DNA from: UBA5109 sp038148755
Lineage (GTDB): Bacteria; Pseudomonadota; Gammaproteobacteria; Pseudomonadales; Pseudohongiellaceae
Assembly: GCA_038148755.1 (NCBI GenBank)
Contig: JAYQWA010000012.1
Location: forward strand, 1 to 62,420
Reading direction: 5' to 3'
Length of the DNA: 62,420 bases
Part shown: positions 7,647-15,821 of the stretch, in pieces
Numbering within the stretch: position 1 is the stretch's first letter
How the letters are laid out: each line of letters starts with the position of its first letter
The notes under the pieces: generated by a model
Databases searched by the model: none
Told to the model about the DNA's origin: nothing
What the model saw: the letters and a program-made list of their open reading frames with translations, nothing else
Made by a program: the position numbers and the translations under genes

Positions 7647-8906
7647 ATGTCTGAAATTAAAAGCCTGATGCAGAAGCTTGGCGAGAATGCCCGGGTTGCC
7701 TCAAGGACAATGGCCGCTGCGTCAACTGAAGCAAAGAATCAGGCTTTACTGTATACGGCAGAAGCTATTGAGGCAAAGCGTGAAAGCCTTGTCAATGCTA
7801 ATGCAAAGGATTTGGCTGCAGGCAAAGCCAAAGGTTTATCAGTTGCCATGCTGGACCGATTGGAGTTTACCCCTGCGCGTATCGATAACATGATTGAAGG
7901 TTTACAGCAGGTAGCAGCGCTGGTCGATCCGGTAGGCGAAATAAGCGAGCTGCGTTATATGCCCAGTGGTATTCAGGTTGGCCGTATGCGTGTGCCAATC
8001 GGGGTGATTGGCATCATTTATGAGTCTCGGCCTAATGTCACAGCCGAGGCTGCCAGTTTATGCCTGAAATCCGGCAATGCCACGATTTTGCGTGGCGGTT
8101 CGGAGGCGATCCATTCCAATCAGGCGATAGCTGAATGCATCAGCCATGGACTGGAAAAAGCTGACTTGCCTGCGACAGCGGTTCAGGTTGTTGCAACAAC
8201 TGACCGTGAAGCCGTGGGTCATATGATTACCATGCCGGAGTATATTGACGTCATTGTCCCGCGTGGGGGTAAAGGCTTGATAGAACGGGTGAGCCAGGAT
8301 GCCAGAGTGCCTGTCATCAAACATCTTGATGGTATTTGTCATGTCTATATTGATGATGGTGCTGATATGACCAAGGCAGTCAATATTGCCCTGAACGCTA
8401 AAACCAATCGTTACGGTGTCTGTAATGCGATGGAGACTTTGCTGGTTGCTGAATCAGTCGCCAAAGAGTTTCTGCCACAGATCATGCAGGTTTACGACGA
8501 AAAAGAGGTTGAACTGCGAGGATGTGAAGAGACTCTGGAAATTCTGCCGGGTATTGCAGCGGCCACAGCTGAAGATTGGGTCACCGAATATCTGGCACCG
8601 ATACTGGCTATCAAAGTTGTCTCGGGTCTGGATGAAGCAATCACTCACATCAATACCTACGGGTCACAGCATACTGACACCATTGTGACTGAAGATTATG
8701 CCCGAGGTATGCGTTTTCTACGGGAAGTGGATTCCAGTTCGGTCATGATCAATGCATCGACGCGTTTTGCCGATGGGTTTGAATACGGACTGGGTGCCGA
8801 AATTGGCATCTCAACAGACAAGATTCATGCAAGAGGACCTGTAGGACTGGAGGGGCTGACATCCCAGAAATATATAGTCCTGGGTGATGGACATATCCGC
8901 AATTAA
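7647..8906 (+). CDS. proA: Gamma-glutamyl phosphate reductase
   Basis: Second step of proline synthesis: NADPH-dependent reduction of gamma-glutamyl phosphate to glutamate semialdehyde. Length 419 residues, typical of the family. Motifs: YESRPNVT (125-132), GNATILRGGSEA (143-154) and the active-site cysteine C259 in YGVCNAMETLLV. The usual partner proB is not adjacent. Instead proA heads a run with nadD, rsfS and rlmH, a layout known from several gammaproteobacterial genomes. Its last codons overlap the start of nadD. Confidence 0.97.
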   Translation: MSEIKSLMQKLGENARVASRTMAAASTEAKNQALLYTAEAIEAKRESLVNANAKDLAAGKAKGLSVAMLDRLEFTPARIDNMIEGLQQVAALVDPVGEISELRYMPSGIQVGRMRVPIGVIGIIYESRPNVTAEAASLCLKSGNATILRGGSEAIHSNQAIAECISHGLEKADLPATAVQVVATTDREAVGHMITMPEYIDVIVPRGGKGLIERVSQDARVPVIKHLDGICHVYIDDGADMTKAVNIALNAKTNRYGVCNAMETLLVAESVAKEFLPQIMQVYDEKEVELRGCEETLEILPGIAAATAEDWVTEYLAPILAIKVVSGLDEAITHINTYGSQHTDTIVTEDYARGMRFLREVDSSSVMINASTRFADGFEYGLGAEIGISTDKIHARGPVGLEGLTSQKYIVLGDGHIRN

Positions 8907-9534
8907 AAATATAGGTGTTTTAGGCGGGACTTTTGATCCGGTTCATTTCGGTCACTTGCGAACCGCGCTGGCAGCACAACAGGATTTTTCGCTGGATGAA
9001 GTTCGCCTGATTCCCTGTCATCATCCCGTACATAAAGAAGAACCTGAAGTTGCTGCCCAGCACCGCATTAGCATGTTGCACAGGGCTACCAAAGCGGAAA
9101 AAAGTCTGGTGGTTGATGTGCGTGAATGTATGCGGCCAGGCCCTTCTTACATGATTGAGACACTGGAGTCTTTGCGTACGGAATATCCTGATGACAGATT
9201 ATTTTTGCTATTGGGTGCCGATGCCTTTAATAAACTTGAAAGCTGGAAAGACTGGCAAAAGCTGTTTGAACTTGCGCATATCATTGTGATTACCCGGCCA
9301 GGTTGGGAAATAAATCCATCAGCGTCGGTCAGAGAGTTTTGTGAACATCGGACAGCTGCCAGTTTTTCCGAGATGTGCAAGAATCAGGCTGGCAATGTGC
9401 TGCCTTACAGTTTTATTCCGTTAATGATTGCATCAAGTGAAATCAGAAAATTACTGAAGGAAAATAAATCTGTACGCTATTTAATTCCCAATGCGGTCAT
9501 TAAATATATCAAAAAACATAAACTTTATAGTTGA
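8887..9534 (+). CDS. nadD: Nicotinate-nucleotide adenylyltransferase
   Basis: It transfers AMP from ATP to nicotinate mononucleotide to form deamido-NAD, the committed adenylylation step of NAD synthesis. About 215 residues. The nucleotidyltransferase signature GGTFDPVHFGH is at the N-terminus, and IASSEIRKLL near the C-terminus matches the family's second nucleotide-binding motif (ISSTxIR in many members). The start could be the GTG at 8884 or the ATG at 8887; either way it overlaps the end of proA by about 20 bases, indicating translational coupling. It is followed at once by rsfS and rlmH, the conserved order in gammaproteobacteria. Confidence 0.95.
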   Translation: MDISAIKNIGVLGGTFDPVHFGHLRTALAAQQDFSLDEVRLIPCHHPVHKEEPEVAAQHRISMLHRATKAEKSLVVDVRECMRPGPSYMIETLESLRTEYPDDRLFLLLGADAFNKLESWKDWQKLFELAHIIVITRPGWEINPSASVREFCEHRTAASFSEMCKNQAGNVLPYSFIPLMIASSEIRKLLKENKSVRYLIPNAVIKYIKKHKLYS

Positions 9535-9542
9535 GGTCAACA

Positions 9543-9890
9543 TTGAAGGTAGAAGAACTGAAAACTTTGGCAATTAACAGCATGGATGATTTAAAGGGGC
9601 AGGATATTGTTTGCCTGGATGTCAGAGAGTTGACCTCGGTTTGTGACTATATGATTGTTGTTACAGGCACCTCGAATCGTCACATAAAAGCACTGACAGA
9701 TGAATTGATCAAAAAAGTAAAACAAAGTGGCGGTGTTGTTTATGGTACTGAAGGACAAAATCAGGCAGAGTGGGTGTTAGTTGATCTGGGTGATGTTGTG
9801 GTGCATGCCATGCTGGCAGCTACCCGTGAGCTTTATGATCTTGAAGCGCTTTGGAGTATTACGGCGGAACGTGCAGAAAATGAACAGTAA
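9543..9890 (+). CDS. rsfS: Ribosomal silencing factor RsfS
   Basis: It binds ribosomal protein L14 on the large subunit and blocks subunit joining in starved or stationary cells. About 115 residues. The core matches the family: DVRELTSVCDYMIVVTGTSNRHIKAL, then EGQNQAEWVLVDLGDVVVHAM. A frame opens at TTG 9531, but the GAGG at 9533-9536 places the TTG at 9543 at the right distance, giving MKVEELKTLA, so that start is preferred. It lies 8 bases after nadD, and its stop overlaps the rlmH start by one base. Confidence 0.93.
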   Translation: MKVEELKTLAINSMDDLKGQDIVCLDVRELTSVCDYMIVVTGTSNRHIKALTDELIKKVKQSGGVVYGTEGQNQAEWVLVDLGDVVVHAMLAATRELYDLEALWSITAERAENEQ

Positions 9891-10360
9891 TGAAAATCCG
9901 TTTAATTGCAGTTGGTACTAAAATGCCAGCCTGGGTCGAGTCAGGCATTCTGGAATATCAAAAACGTCTACCTGCCGATTTCAGTCTATCCGTCATCGAA
10001 ATTCCTCTCGCTAAACGCTCTAAAAATTCATCCACTGCTTCTGCAATCGAAAAAGAAACCAGGGCGCTCGTTGCAGCCTGTGACAAGTATGACTTTGTGG
10101 TGGCACTGGATGTTAAGGGAAAGACTCTAAGTACGGAAAAGCTGGCTGAAAAAATTAATAAAATAAAAGATAGTGGGCGTGATATCGCTTTACTTATTGG
10201 CGGGCCAGATGGTTTTGCCAATGAGCATCTTGAAGCTGTGGATGCCCGCTGGTCTTTGTCCGCACTAACGCTGCCACACCCACTGGTACGTGTTGTATTG
10301 GTTGAACAGATTTACCGAGTCTGGTCTGTTTTAAACAATCATCCCTACCATCGATCTTAA
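9890..10360 (+). CDS. rlmH: 23S rRNA pseudouridine-1915 N3-methyltransferase
   Basis: A SPOUT-family methyltransferase that methylates pseudouridine 1915 in helix 69 of 23S rRNA. At 156 residues it has the family length. The knotted SAM-binding site is visible as LLIGGPDGF, and the C-terminus LPHPLVRVVLVEQIYRVW...NHPYHRS is nearly invariant in RlmH. Its ATG overlaps the rsfS stop codon (TAATG). It meets the DUF1499 gene tail to tail with one base between them, and no terminator hairpin is evident there. Confidence 0.96.
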   Translation: MKIRLIAVGTKMPAWVESGILEYQKRLPADFSLSVIEIPLAKRSKNSSTASAIEKETRALVAACDKYDFVVALDVKGKTLSTEKLAEKINKIKDSGRDIALLIGGPDGFANEHLEAVDARWSLSALTLPHPLVRVVLVEQIYRVWSVLNNHPYHRS

Positions 10361-10361
10361 C

Positions 10362-11141
10362 TTACAAAAGGCTGAAAAATTCCTGTAAGCGAAGTCCATT
10401 GGCGCCGAGGTCACCCCGACCAACCCTGGAAAGCGATCGCGCATCAACGCGGGTTTGATTACCTTCAGCCTGTATGCGGATAACCACGTCATCCTTAAAG
10501 CGAAACCAGAAGGTTGATGCTACCGCTTCTATGCGACCTTCTTCCGGTACGGCAGCTGTAATTTCAAGCCCCATATTTTCAAGTGCAGCGAGGGCACGGT
10601 CGAAAACTTCCTGTGGACTGGCGTTAATGATTTGGGGGACCAGATCGGGGAAGGCTTCACGTTGCTGCTGTTTATGTTCCTCCACAGTAAACCCTTCCAC
10701 AATGCCATATTCCATGGGGTTAGGGGCATTCGCTCGGAGGGGCGCATTCGCCACATACATCGGCGGGTTATCCAAATCAGTGGAAATATCGTGGATGACC
10801 GGATAAACCAGACGCGCCTGAACCGTGGCGGGAATATACCAGGCAAGGAAAGCGGAGATGGTGCCGATAGCAGCAAAAGTACAGAGTCTGCTTGTGTTTT
10901 TTGCTTTTGAACGTATTGCCAAGATGGCTACTGCAACTAGGCCAAGGCCACACAAAAGGGCTATCCAGTGGGTAAAAGGGTCAAGTCCGATTAATATTTG
11001 AAAGCCAGTACCAAACTCCCAGATATTCAGCCATGTTCCCGCCGGTGCCGCCAGAATTACCAGACCAACAAGCAGGCCAAGAACCAAAATGGCAATGGCT
11101 ATCAAGTCCAGGTAAGTTTTTGAAGATGTACTGTCATTCAT
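10362..11141 (-). CDS. DUF1499 family membrane protein
   Basis: 259 residues. The first 110 or so hold three hydrophobic segments (starting near residues 11, 55 and 85) that should span the inner membrane. The remainder is a soluble DUF1499 domain, recognisable by ASPQEVFDRALAALENMGLEI, RIEAVASTFWFRFKDDVVIRI and RVDARSLSRVGRGDLGANGLRLQEF. Function unknown; members are widespread in proteobacteria. It is transcribed toward rlmH. Next to it on the other side lies a truncated glycosidase remnant, so the gene is on its own. Confidence 0.8.
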   Translation of the reverse strand: MNDSTSSKTYLDLIAIAILVLGLLVGLVILAAPAGTWLNIWEFGTGFQILIGLDPFTHWIALLCGLGLVAVAILAIRSKAKNTSRLCTFAAIGTISAFLAWYIPATVQARLVYPVIHDISTDLDNPPMYVANAPLRANAPNPMEYGIVEGFTVEEHKQQQREAFPDLVPQIINASPQEVFDRALAALENMGLEITAAVPEEGRIEAVASTFWFRFKDDVVIRIQAEGNQTRVDARSLSRVGRGDLGANGLRLQEFFSLL

Positions 11142-11233
11142 CGCTGCTACCCCTTTCGGTTTTAGTAAGTAGATTTGAGCCTATAATAGTGTAAAGCAGG
11201 TCTGGTAACCAGCAAACCAGCTTTTGGTCTGCT

Positions 11234-11770
11234 TTGTTGGCTATTGCTGCACTACTAGAGCAACGCTTTATCTGTGCACATATCATTATGTTATCCATTG
11301 AAGGAGTGCCGGCTTTTTACATTCATAGCCTGTTGGCAACTGAAAATGATTATGAAAAACTGGCTAGTACCAATAATAAAAGAGCGATAAACCGTCACAA
11401 CTGGGCGCTGGATGAAATTGAAAAATTATTAAAGACAGATACCCATCACAAGCGCATTCTGGAGGAACTGAAGCGCTTAATTGCAATCCGGAAAAAACAG
11501 GCAGCTTTTCACCCTAATGCCATTATGTTTACCTTGCATGTGGGAGATGAGGTTTTTGCTTACTGGCGTCAGAGTATACGGCGTGACCAAAGTATTTTTT
11601 GCTTGAACAATGTCAGCGATAAAACCCAGGAGGTGGCATTGAGTACACTCAACCTTATTTCAACCGATGCCTGGGTTGATTTGATTAGTGGTGAGAAGCT
11701 AGTGGAAGGGCAGGAAATAATCACCCTGAAACCTTATCAGTCTATCTGGCTAAGTAATAATGCTTTTTAG
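11234..11770 (+). pseudogene. 5'-truncated GH13 sucrose/glucosylglycerate phosphorylase-like gene
   Basis: The 178-residue frame matches only the last third of a GH13_18 phosphorylase. It runs from RFICAHIIMLSIEGVPAFYIHSLL (end of the catalytic barrel) through ENDYEKLASTNNKRAINRHNW and RLIAIRKKQAAFHPNA to the C-terminal beta domain ending in YQSIWLSNNAF. The catalytic Asp and Glu regions, some 350 residues, are missing. Nothing of them is seen upstream, where a stop at 11192 closes the frame. The family phosphorolyses sucrose, sucrose-6-phosphate or glucosylglycerate; the last is a compatible solute of marine bacteria. The remnant lacks its active site and should be inactive. Confidence 0.75.
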
Positions 11771-11928
11771 CTGAGCCTCAAAAAAAGTTGGCAAAACTTT
11801 ATAAAAATACTGAAAATAGTGTCGGCAAGCGAGAGTTGATGTCTATCAAGCTCTATCCTGAAATTGCTTTTATCCACATGGTAAAGCAATTACATTGCAA
11901 GCATGGTTGGAATCTTCAGGAAGATAAA

Positions 11929-12690
11929 ATGAAACATTCATATCTGATTCTAAAAAATATTCTGGTTAACGCAGTCTTGGTATTTATCTGTGCAGGTTCT
12001 TTATCCGCTTGGGCACAGAATGACCTGGAGGGTCTTTTGTTAAATGCCTCGCCGGAAACCATTCAGGCTAATCCGGATCTTTTGTCATATATGCTTGGGT
12101 TGGCCAAGCCTGCTATTGCTGAAAATTGCGCCAGTTGCCATGGTGCTGATCTTGCTGGCGGCCCTGGTGTGCCCAATCTGGTCGATTATGAATGGCTCTG
12201 GGGTATTAATGGACTGGAAATGACAGGAGTCGAATCAGTCATGGAGATTATGCAGACCATTCTTTACGGTGTGCGAAATACGGATTGTGCTGAGGAAATC
12301 AAACTGTTTGGCGGTTGTCCTGATACCCGTTATTCGGAAATGCCGGCCTATGGACAGTTGGGCTTTGATGAGGCCAGTCTCAATAACATGGTGGACTACG
12401 TGCTTGCACTTAGTGGCGAAGATGTAAATCCTTTTGCCGTTGAGGCAGCTTCAGCCCAGTGGCCGGTTTGTGTCGAATGTCATGGTGTTGATGGTACAGG
12501 TTACAAGCCTTTTGGTGGCCCTGATTTAACCGATGATATCTGGCTTTATGGTTCCACCGGTCAGGAAATTTTTGATGTATTAAATAATGGCCGCATGGGT
12601 GTTTGTCCTGCCTGGTCTGAAACGCTGGATGCGGCAACGATTAAAGCTGTAGCTACCTATATTTACTATAAAGCCAATGGTTTTATGTAA
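11929..12690 (+). CDS. Diheme cytochrome c, periplasmic, CcoP-like domains
   Basis: 253 residues with a signal peptide ending near SLSAWAQ and two class-I cytochrome domains with CASCH (67-71) and CVECH (181-185). Segments such as PNLVDYEWLWG, DTRYSEMPAYG and GGPDLTDDIWLYG resemble the haem domains of the CcoP/FixP subunit of cbb3 oxidase, but the membrane anchor of CcoP is replaced by a cleavable signal and no ccoNOP genes are present. The frame opens further upstream (11788), but the ATG at 11929 has AGGAAG upstream and yields a proper signal peptide. It is likely a soluble electron carrier; donor and acceptor are unknown. Confidence 0.85.
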   Translation: MKHSYLILKNILVNAVLVFICAGSLSAWAQNDLEGLLLNASPETIQANPDLLSYMLGLAKPAIAENCASCHGADLAGGPGVPNLVDYEWLWGINGLEMTGVESVMEIMQTILYGVRNTDCAEEIKLFGGCPDTRYSEMPAYGQLGFDEASLNNMVDYVLALSGEDVNPFAVEAASAQWPVCVECHGVDGTGYKPFGGPDLTDDIWLYGSTGQEIFDVLNNGRMGVCPAWSETLDAATIKAVATYIYYKANGFM

Positions 12691-12791
12691 CTTGCAAAAG
12701 CATTGATTAATGCCCTTTAAAATCTCGCACTTATAAGTCTTTCTTGCTATGATGCGCCGCTTTTCTTGCATAAGTGGCTATTCAGACAGGC

Positions 12792-13937
12792 ATGAAAGCA
12801 TTCTATGAAAACTTCAAACTGGGAATACTCGGCGGCGGGCAATTAGGCCGCATGTTAATTCAGTGCTGCCCGAATTTTGATATTCATACCAGTGTACTTG
12901 ACCCTTCTTCCGAGGCTCCCTGCCATGGCATTGCCCATACGTTTCAGCAGGGTTCGTTTAATGATTACGAGACGGTTTATAACTTTGGCAAGCAAGTCGA
13001 TTTATTAACCATTGAAATTGAAAATATCAATGTTGATGCCTTATATCAGCTTGAAAAAGAAGGCCTGCCAGTCTATCCGCAACCTCGTGTGATTGAAATA
13101 ATTCAGGATAAACGTAAACAGAAACAGTTTTATCTTGAGCAGGGCATCCCTACTGCAGATTTTGTCTTGGTGGATGGTCTGGATGATATCCGCCAGCATG
13201 AAAACTTTTTGCCTGCATTCAACAAACTGGGGCAGGGTGGTTATGATGGCGGAGGCGTTGCCAGACTCACCAGCCTGGATGATCTGGAGAAGGCCTTTGA
13301 TGCTCCGGGGTTGTTGGAAAAAGCTGTTGATCTTGATCGTGAAATTTCGATTATTGCTGCCCGCAACAAACATGGGGATATTGCAGTCTATCCAATCGTT
13401 GAGTGTGTATTTCACCCGGAGCATCATCTGGTTGATTATTTGATAGCGCCGACTACGCTGGCTAATTCCTTGCAGGACAGGGCTATTGAAATCGCCAGCG
13501 AGCTGGTAAAAAAACTGGAGATTGTCGGTATTCTGGCGGTAGAGATGTTTATCAGCAAAGACGGTGAAGTGCTGGTGAATGAAGTGGCTCCCCGTCCGCA
13601 TAACAGTGGTCACCAGACCATTAATGCCAATGTGACCTCACAGTACGAACAATTATTACGAGCCATCCTGGATTTGCCTTTGGGTTCTACTGCGATCAAT
13701 AAACCGTCCGCCATGCTGAATTTGTTGGGCGAGGAAGGCTATACTGGTCCGGTACATTATCAGGGCTTAAATAAGGTGCTGGTGATTCCCGATGTGCATT
13801 TGTTTTTATATGGCAAAACTGAAACACGCCCGCATCGAAAAATGGGGCACATCACAATAGTTGATGAAGATAGAGAAAGCTTGATTTCAAAAATCCATCA
13901 GGTCAAGCAGAGTATAAAAATTATCAGTCAGGAATAG
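12792..13937 (+). CDS. purK: N5-carboxyaminoimidazole ribonucleotide synthase
   Basis: An ATP-grasp enzyme that joins bicarbonate to aminoimidazole ribonucleotide to form N5-CAIR in purine synthesis. From the ATG at 12792 it is 381 residues; a GTG at 12774 would add six. Motifs: KLGILGGGQLGRML near the N-terminus, KLGQGGYDGGGV in the ATP-grasp loop and EVAPRPHNSGHQTIN for metal binding. It lies 12 bases upstream of purE, whose product uses N5-CAIR at once. In many bacteria the order is purE-purK; here it is reversed. Confidence 0.96.
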   Translation: MKAFYENFKLGILGGGQLGRMLIQCCPNFDIHTSVLDPSSEAPCHGIAHTFQQGSFNDYETVYNFGKQVDLLTIEIENINVDALYQLEKEGLPVYPQPRVIEIIQDKRKQKQFYLEQGIPTADFVLVDGLDDIRQHENFLPAFNKLGQGGYDGGGVARLTSLDDLEKAFDAPGLLEKAVDLDREISIIAARNKHGDIAVYPIVECVFHPEHHLVDYLIAPTTLANSLQDRAIEIASELVKKLEIVGILAVEMFISKDGEVLVNEVAPRPHNSGHQTINANVTSQYEQLLRAILDLPLGSTAINKPSAMLNLLGEEGYTGPVHYQGLNKVLVIPDVHLFLYGKTETRPHRKMGHITIVDEDRESLISKIHQVKQSIKIISQE

Positions 13938-13949
13938 AGGGTTCACTAA

Positions 13950-14435
13950 ATGAGTAAACCAAAAGTCGGCATTATTATGGGAAGCAGTTCTGATTTGCAG
14001 GTGATGCAGCAGGCAGCAGATATATTGCAGGACTTTTCTGTTGCTTGTGAAGTTTCGGTTGTTTCCGCACACAGGACACCTGAAACAATGATGGAGTATG
14101 CAGCCAGTGCCAGAGATAGGGGGCTGTCGGTCATTATTGCCGGTGCCGGTGGTGCTGCACATCTGCCGGGTATGGTGGCTTCGGTGACTACCTTGCCGGT
14201 CATCGGAGTGCCGATAAAATCTTCCAATTCCATTGATGGTTGGGATTCCGTGCTATCCATTCTGCAAATGCCTGCGGGTATTCCCGTAGCAACGGTTGCA
14301 CTCGATGGTGCCAAAAATGCGGGCATTCTGGCAGCTGAGATTATTGGCGCTTTTGATACTGTCGTCGCTGACAAGCTGGCAGCTTATAAACAGACCCTAA
14401 AAGCAAAAGTACAGAAAATGAATGATGAGTTATAA
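13950..14435 (+). CDS. purE: N5-carboxyaminoimidazole ribonucleotide mutase
   Basis: It moves the carboxyl group of N5-CAIR to carbon 4 to give CAIR. 161 residues, the class I PurE size. The phosphate-binding motif IIMGSSSDLQVM lies at the N-terminus, SAHRTPETM carries the catalytic histidine, and IAGAGGAAHLPGMVAS and PVIGVPI follow as in all class I mutases. It is co-transcribed with purK. Confidence 0.97.
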   Translation: MSKPKVGIIMGSSSDLQVMQQAADILQDFSVACEVSVVSAHRTPETMMEYAASARDRGLSVIIAGAGGAAHLPGMVASVTTLPVIGVPIKSSNSIDGWDSVLSILQMPAGIPVATVALDGAKNAGILAAEIIGAFDTVVADKLAAYKQTLKAKVQKMNDEL

Positions 14436-14475
14436 ATAACTGACTCGTTGTTGTTAGCTTTAAGTAAGAATCAAC

Positions 14476-14504
14476 TTTTACTCTGTCGCCTTTAACATTA
14501 TAAT
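14476..14504 (+). promoter_or_regulatory. Predicted sigma-70 promoter of the aromatic aminotransferase gene
   Basis: TATAAT at 14499-14504 with a weak -35 (TTTTAC, 14476-14481) 17 bases upstream, in the gap between purE and the aminotransferase. It is 54 bases before the ATG at 14558. Confidence 0.5.
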
Positions 14505-14557
14505 TTCCAACCGTTCCTGCCCAGCAGAATTCTTTTAATTAATTAACGGATATCAAG

Positions 14558-15748
14558 ATGTTTCAGTCTATCGAACGGCGCCCCCCTGACCCAATTCTGG
14601 GCCTTTCAACTGCCTATAAAAAAGACAGCAACCCAAACAAAATTGATCTGGGTGTTGGCGTCTATAAAGACGAAAAGGGTAACACACCTGTAGTTTCTGC
14701 CATTAAAAAAGCTGAGCAAAAACTGTGGGAAACGGAAGATTCCAAATCCTACATCGCCCAGGCCGGACCGGAAGGTTTTAACCGTCATATGCTGGAGATG
14801 ATATTAGGCAGTGGTAGTTCAGCATTAAGTGAACGGCGAGCCTGCAGTATCCTGGCGCCGGGAGGCTCTGGTGCCTTGCGACTGGCAGCTGAATTTATTG
14901 CAGCCAATTTCAAAGATACCCGGACCTGGGTTAGCACACCAACCTGGGCTAACCACGTGCCTTTGTTAAGTTCGGCAGGTTTGAATCTGGTTGAGTATCC
15001 TTATTACAACTATGACAGGCATGAAATTGATATTGACCGCATGATGGATACGCTGAAACAGGCAACTGTCGGTGATCTTGTTTTGGTTCACGGTTGTTGC
15101 CATAACCCATGCGGTGGAGATCTTAGCCATGAGCAATGGCAGGCTTTTGCTGAAGCAGCTGAAAAACAGGGATTCACACCCTTTGTTGATTTAGCTTATC
15201 AGGGGCTGGGTAATGGGCTGGAAGAAGATGCTTCAGGCCTTCGCCTGCTGGTTGAAAAGCTGCCAGAAGTCATCATTGCTTCCTCCTGTTCCAAAAATTT
15301 TGGTTTATATCGAGAAAGAACCGGCGCTGTTATTTTGGTTGGTGAAACTTCCGAGCAGGTCAGTGCTTCGGCTTCGCAGGTCGTGTCTACAGCAAGGCAG
15401 ATTTATTCCATGCCACCTTCACACGGCGCGGCAATGGTTGAGATCGTATTGTCTGACCCGGAGTTAAAAGCTGAATGGCTGGCAGAATTGACAGAAATGC
15501 GTGAGCGCATCAATGGTCTGCGTGGCCAGTTAGTGGCAAAACTAAAAGCTGCGGGTGTTGAGCAGGATTTCTCTTTTATTGAAAGAGAGAAAGGTATGTT
15601 CTCGTTCCTGGGCTTAAGTGCTGAACAGGTACAGACACTGATCGATGATTACAGTATCTACATGGTTAAATCCAGCCGTATCAATGTTGCAGGTATCAGT
15701 AACAGCAATATTGATTATCTGGCGCAGTCCATTGCCAGCGTGCTTTAA
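14558..15748 (+). CDS. tyrB: Aromatic amino acid / aspartate aminotransferase
   Basis: A class I PLP aminotransferase of 396 residues, the size of TyrB and AspC. The N-terminus PDPILGLSTAYKKD and NKIDLGVGVYKDE are family signatures. The Schiff-base lysine is K246 in SSCSKNFGLYRERTGA, followed by the phosphate-binding arginine. The usual HNPTG motif reads HNPCGGD (182-188). It transfers amino groups between glutamate and oxaloacetate or aromatic keto acids. I prefer TyrB over AspC because of similarity to aromatic aminotransferases, but substrate range cannot be settled by eye. Confidence 0.85.
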   Translation: MFQSIERRPPDPILGLSTAYKKDSNPNKIDLGVGVYKDEKGNTPVVSAIKKAEQKLWETEDSKSYIAQAGPEGFNRHMLEMILGSGSSALSERRACSILAPGGSGALRLAAEFIAANFKDTRTWVSTPTWANHVPLLSSAGLNLVEYPYYNYDRHEIDIDRMMDTLKQATVGDLVLVHGCCHNPCGGDLSHEQWQAFAEAAEKQGFTPFVDLAYQGLGNGLEEDASGLRLLVEKLPEVIIASSCSKNFGLYRERTGAVILVGETSEQVSASASQVVSTARQIYSMPPSHGAAMVEIVLSDPELKAEWLAELTEMRERINGLRGQLVAKLKAAGVEQDFSFIEREKGMFSFLGLSAEQVQTLIDDYSIYMVKSSRINVAGISNSNIDYLAQSIASVL

Positions 15749-15761
15749 AATTTGAAACTGC

Positions 15762-15794
15762 GTGTCAGAGTAAATCAAAAAATTACTCTGACAC
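15762..15794. repeat. REP-like perfect palindrome (GTGTCAGAGTAA type)
   Basis: Two perfect 12-base inverted arms, GTGTCAGAGTAA and its complement, around a 9-base A-rich loop. It lies between the convergent tyrB and TonB-receptor genes. There is no U-tract, so it is not a standard terminator. From memory, palindromes with a GTCAGAGTA core are associated with REP-type elements mobilised by RAYT transposases; no such transposase gene is in this window. Confidence 0.6.
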
Positions 15795-15821
15795 CCGGTC
15801 TCAACTCTTTAGAACCAAGTA

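Noticed and set aside
13041..13613. A 190-codon minus-strand frame across purK
   Set aside because: Long, but entirely antisense to a conserved ATP-grasp enzyme and without any recognisable motif.
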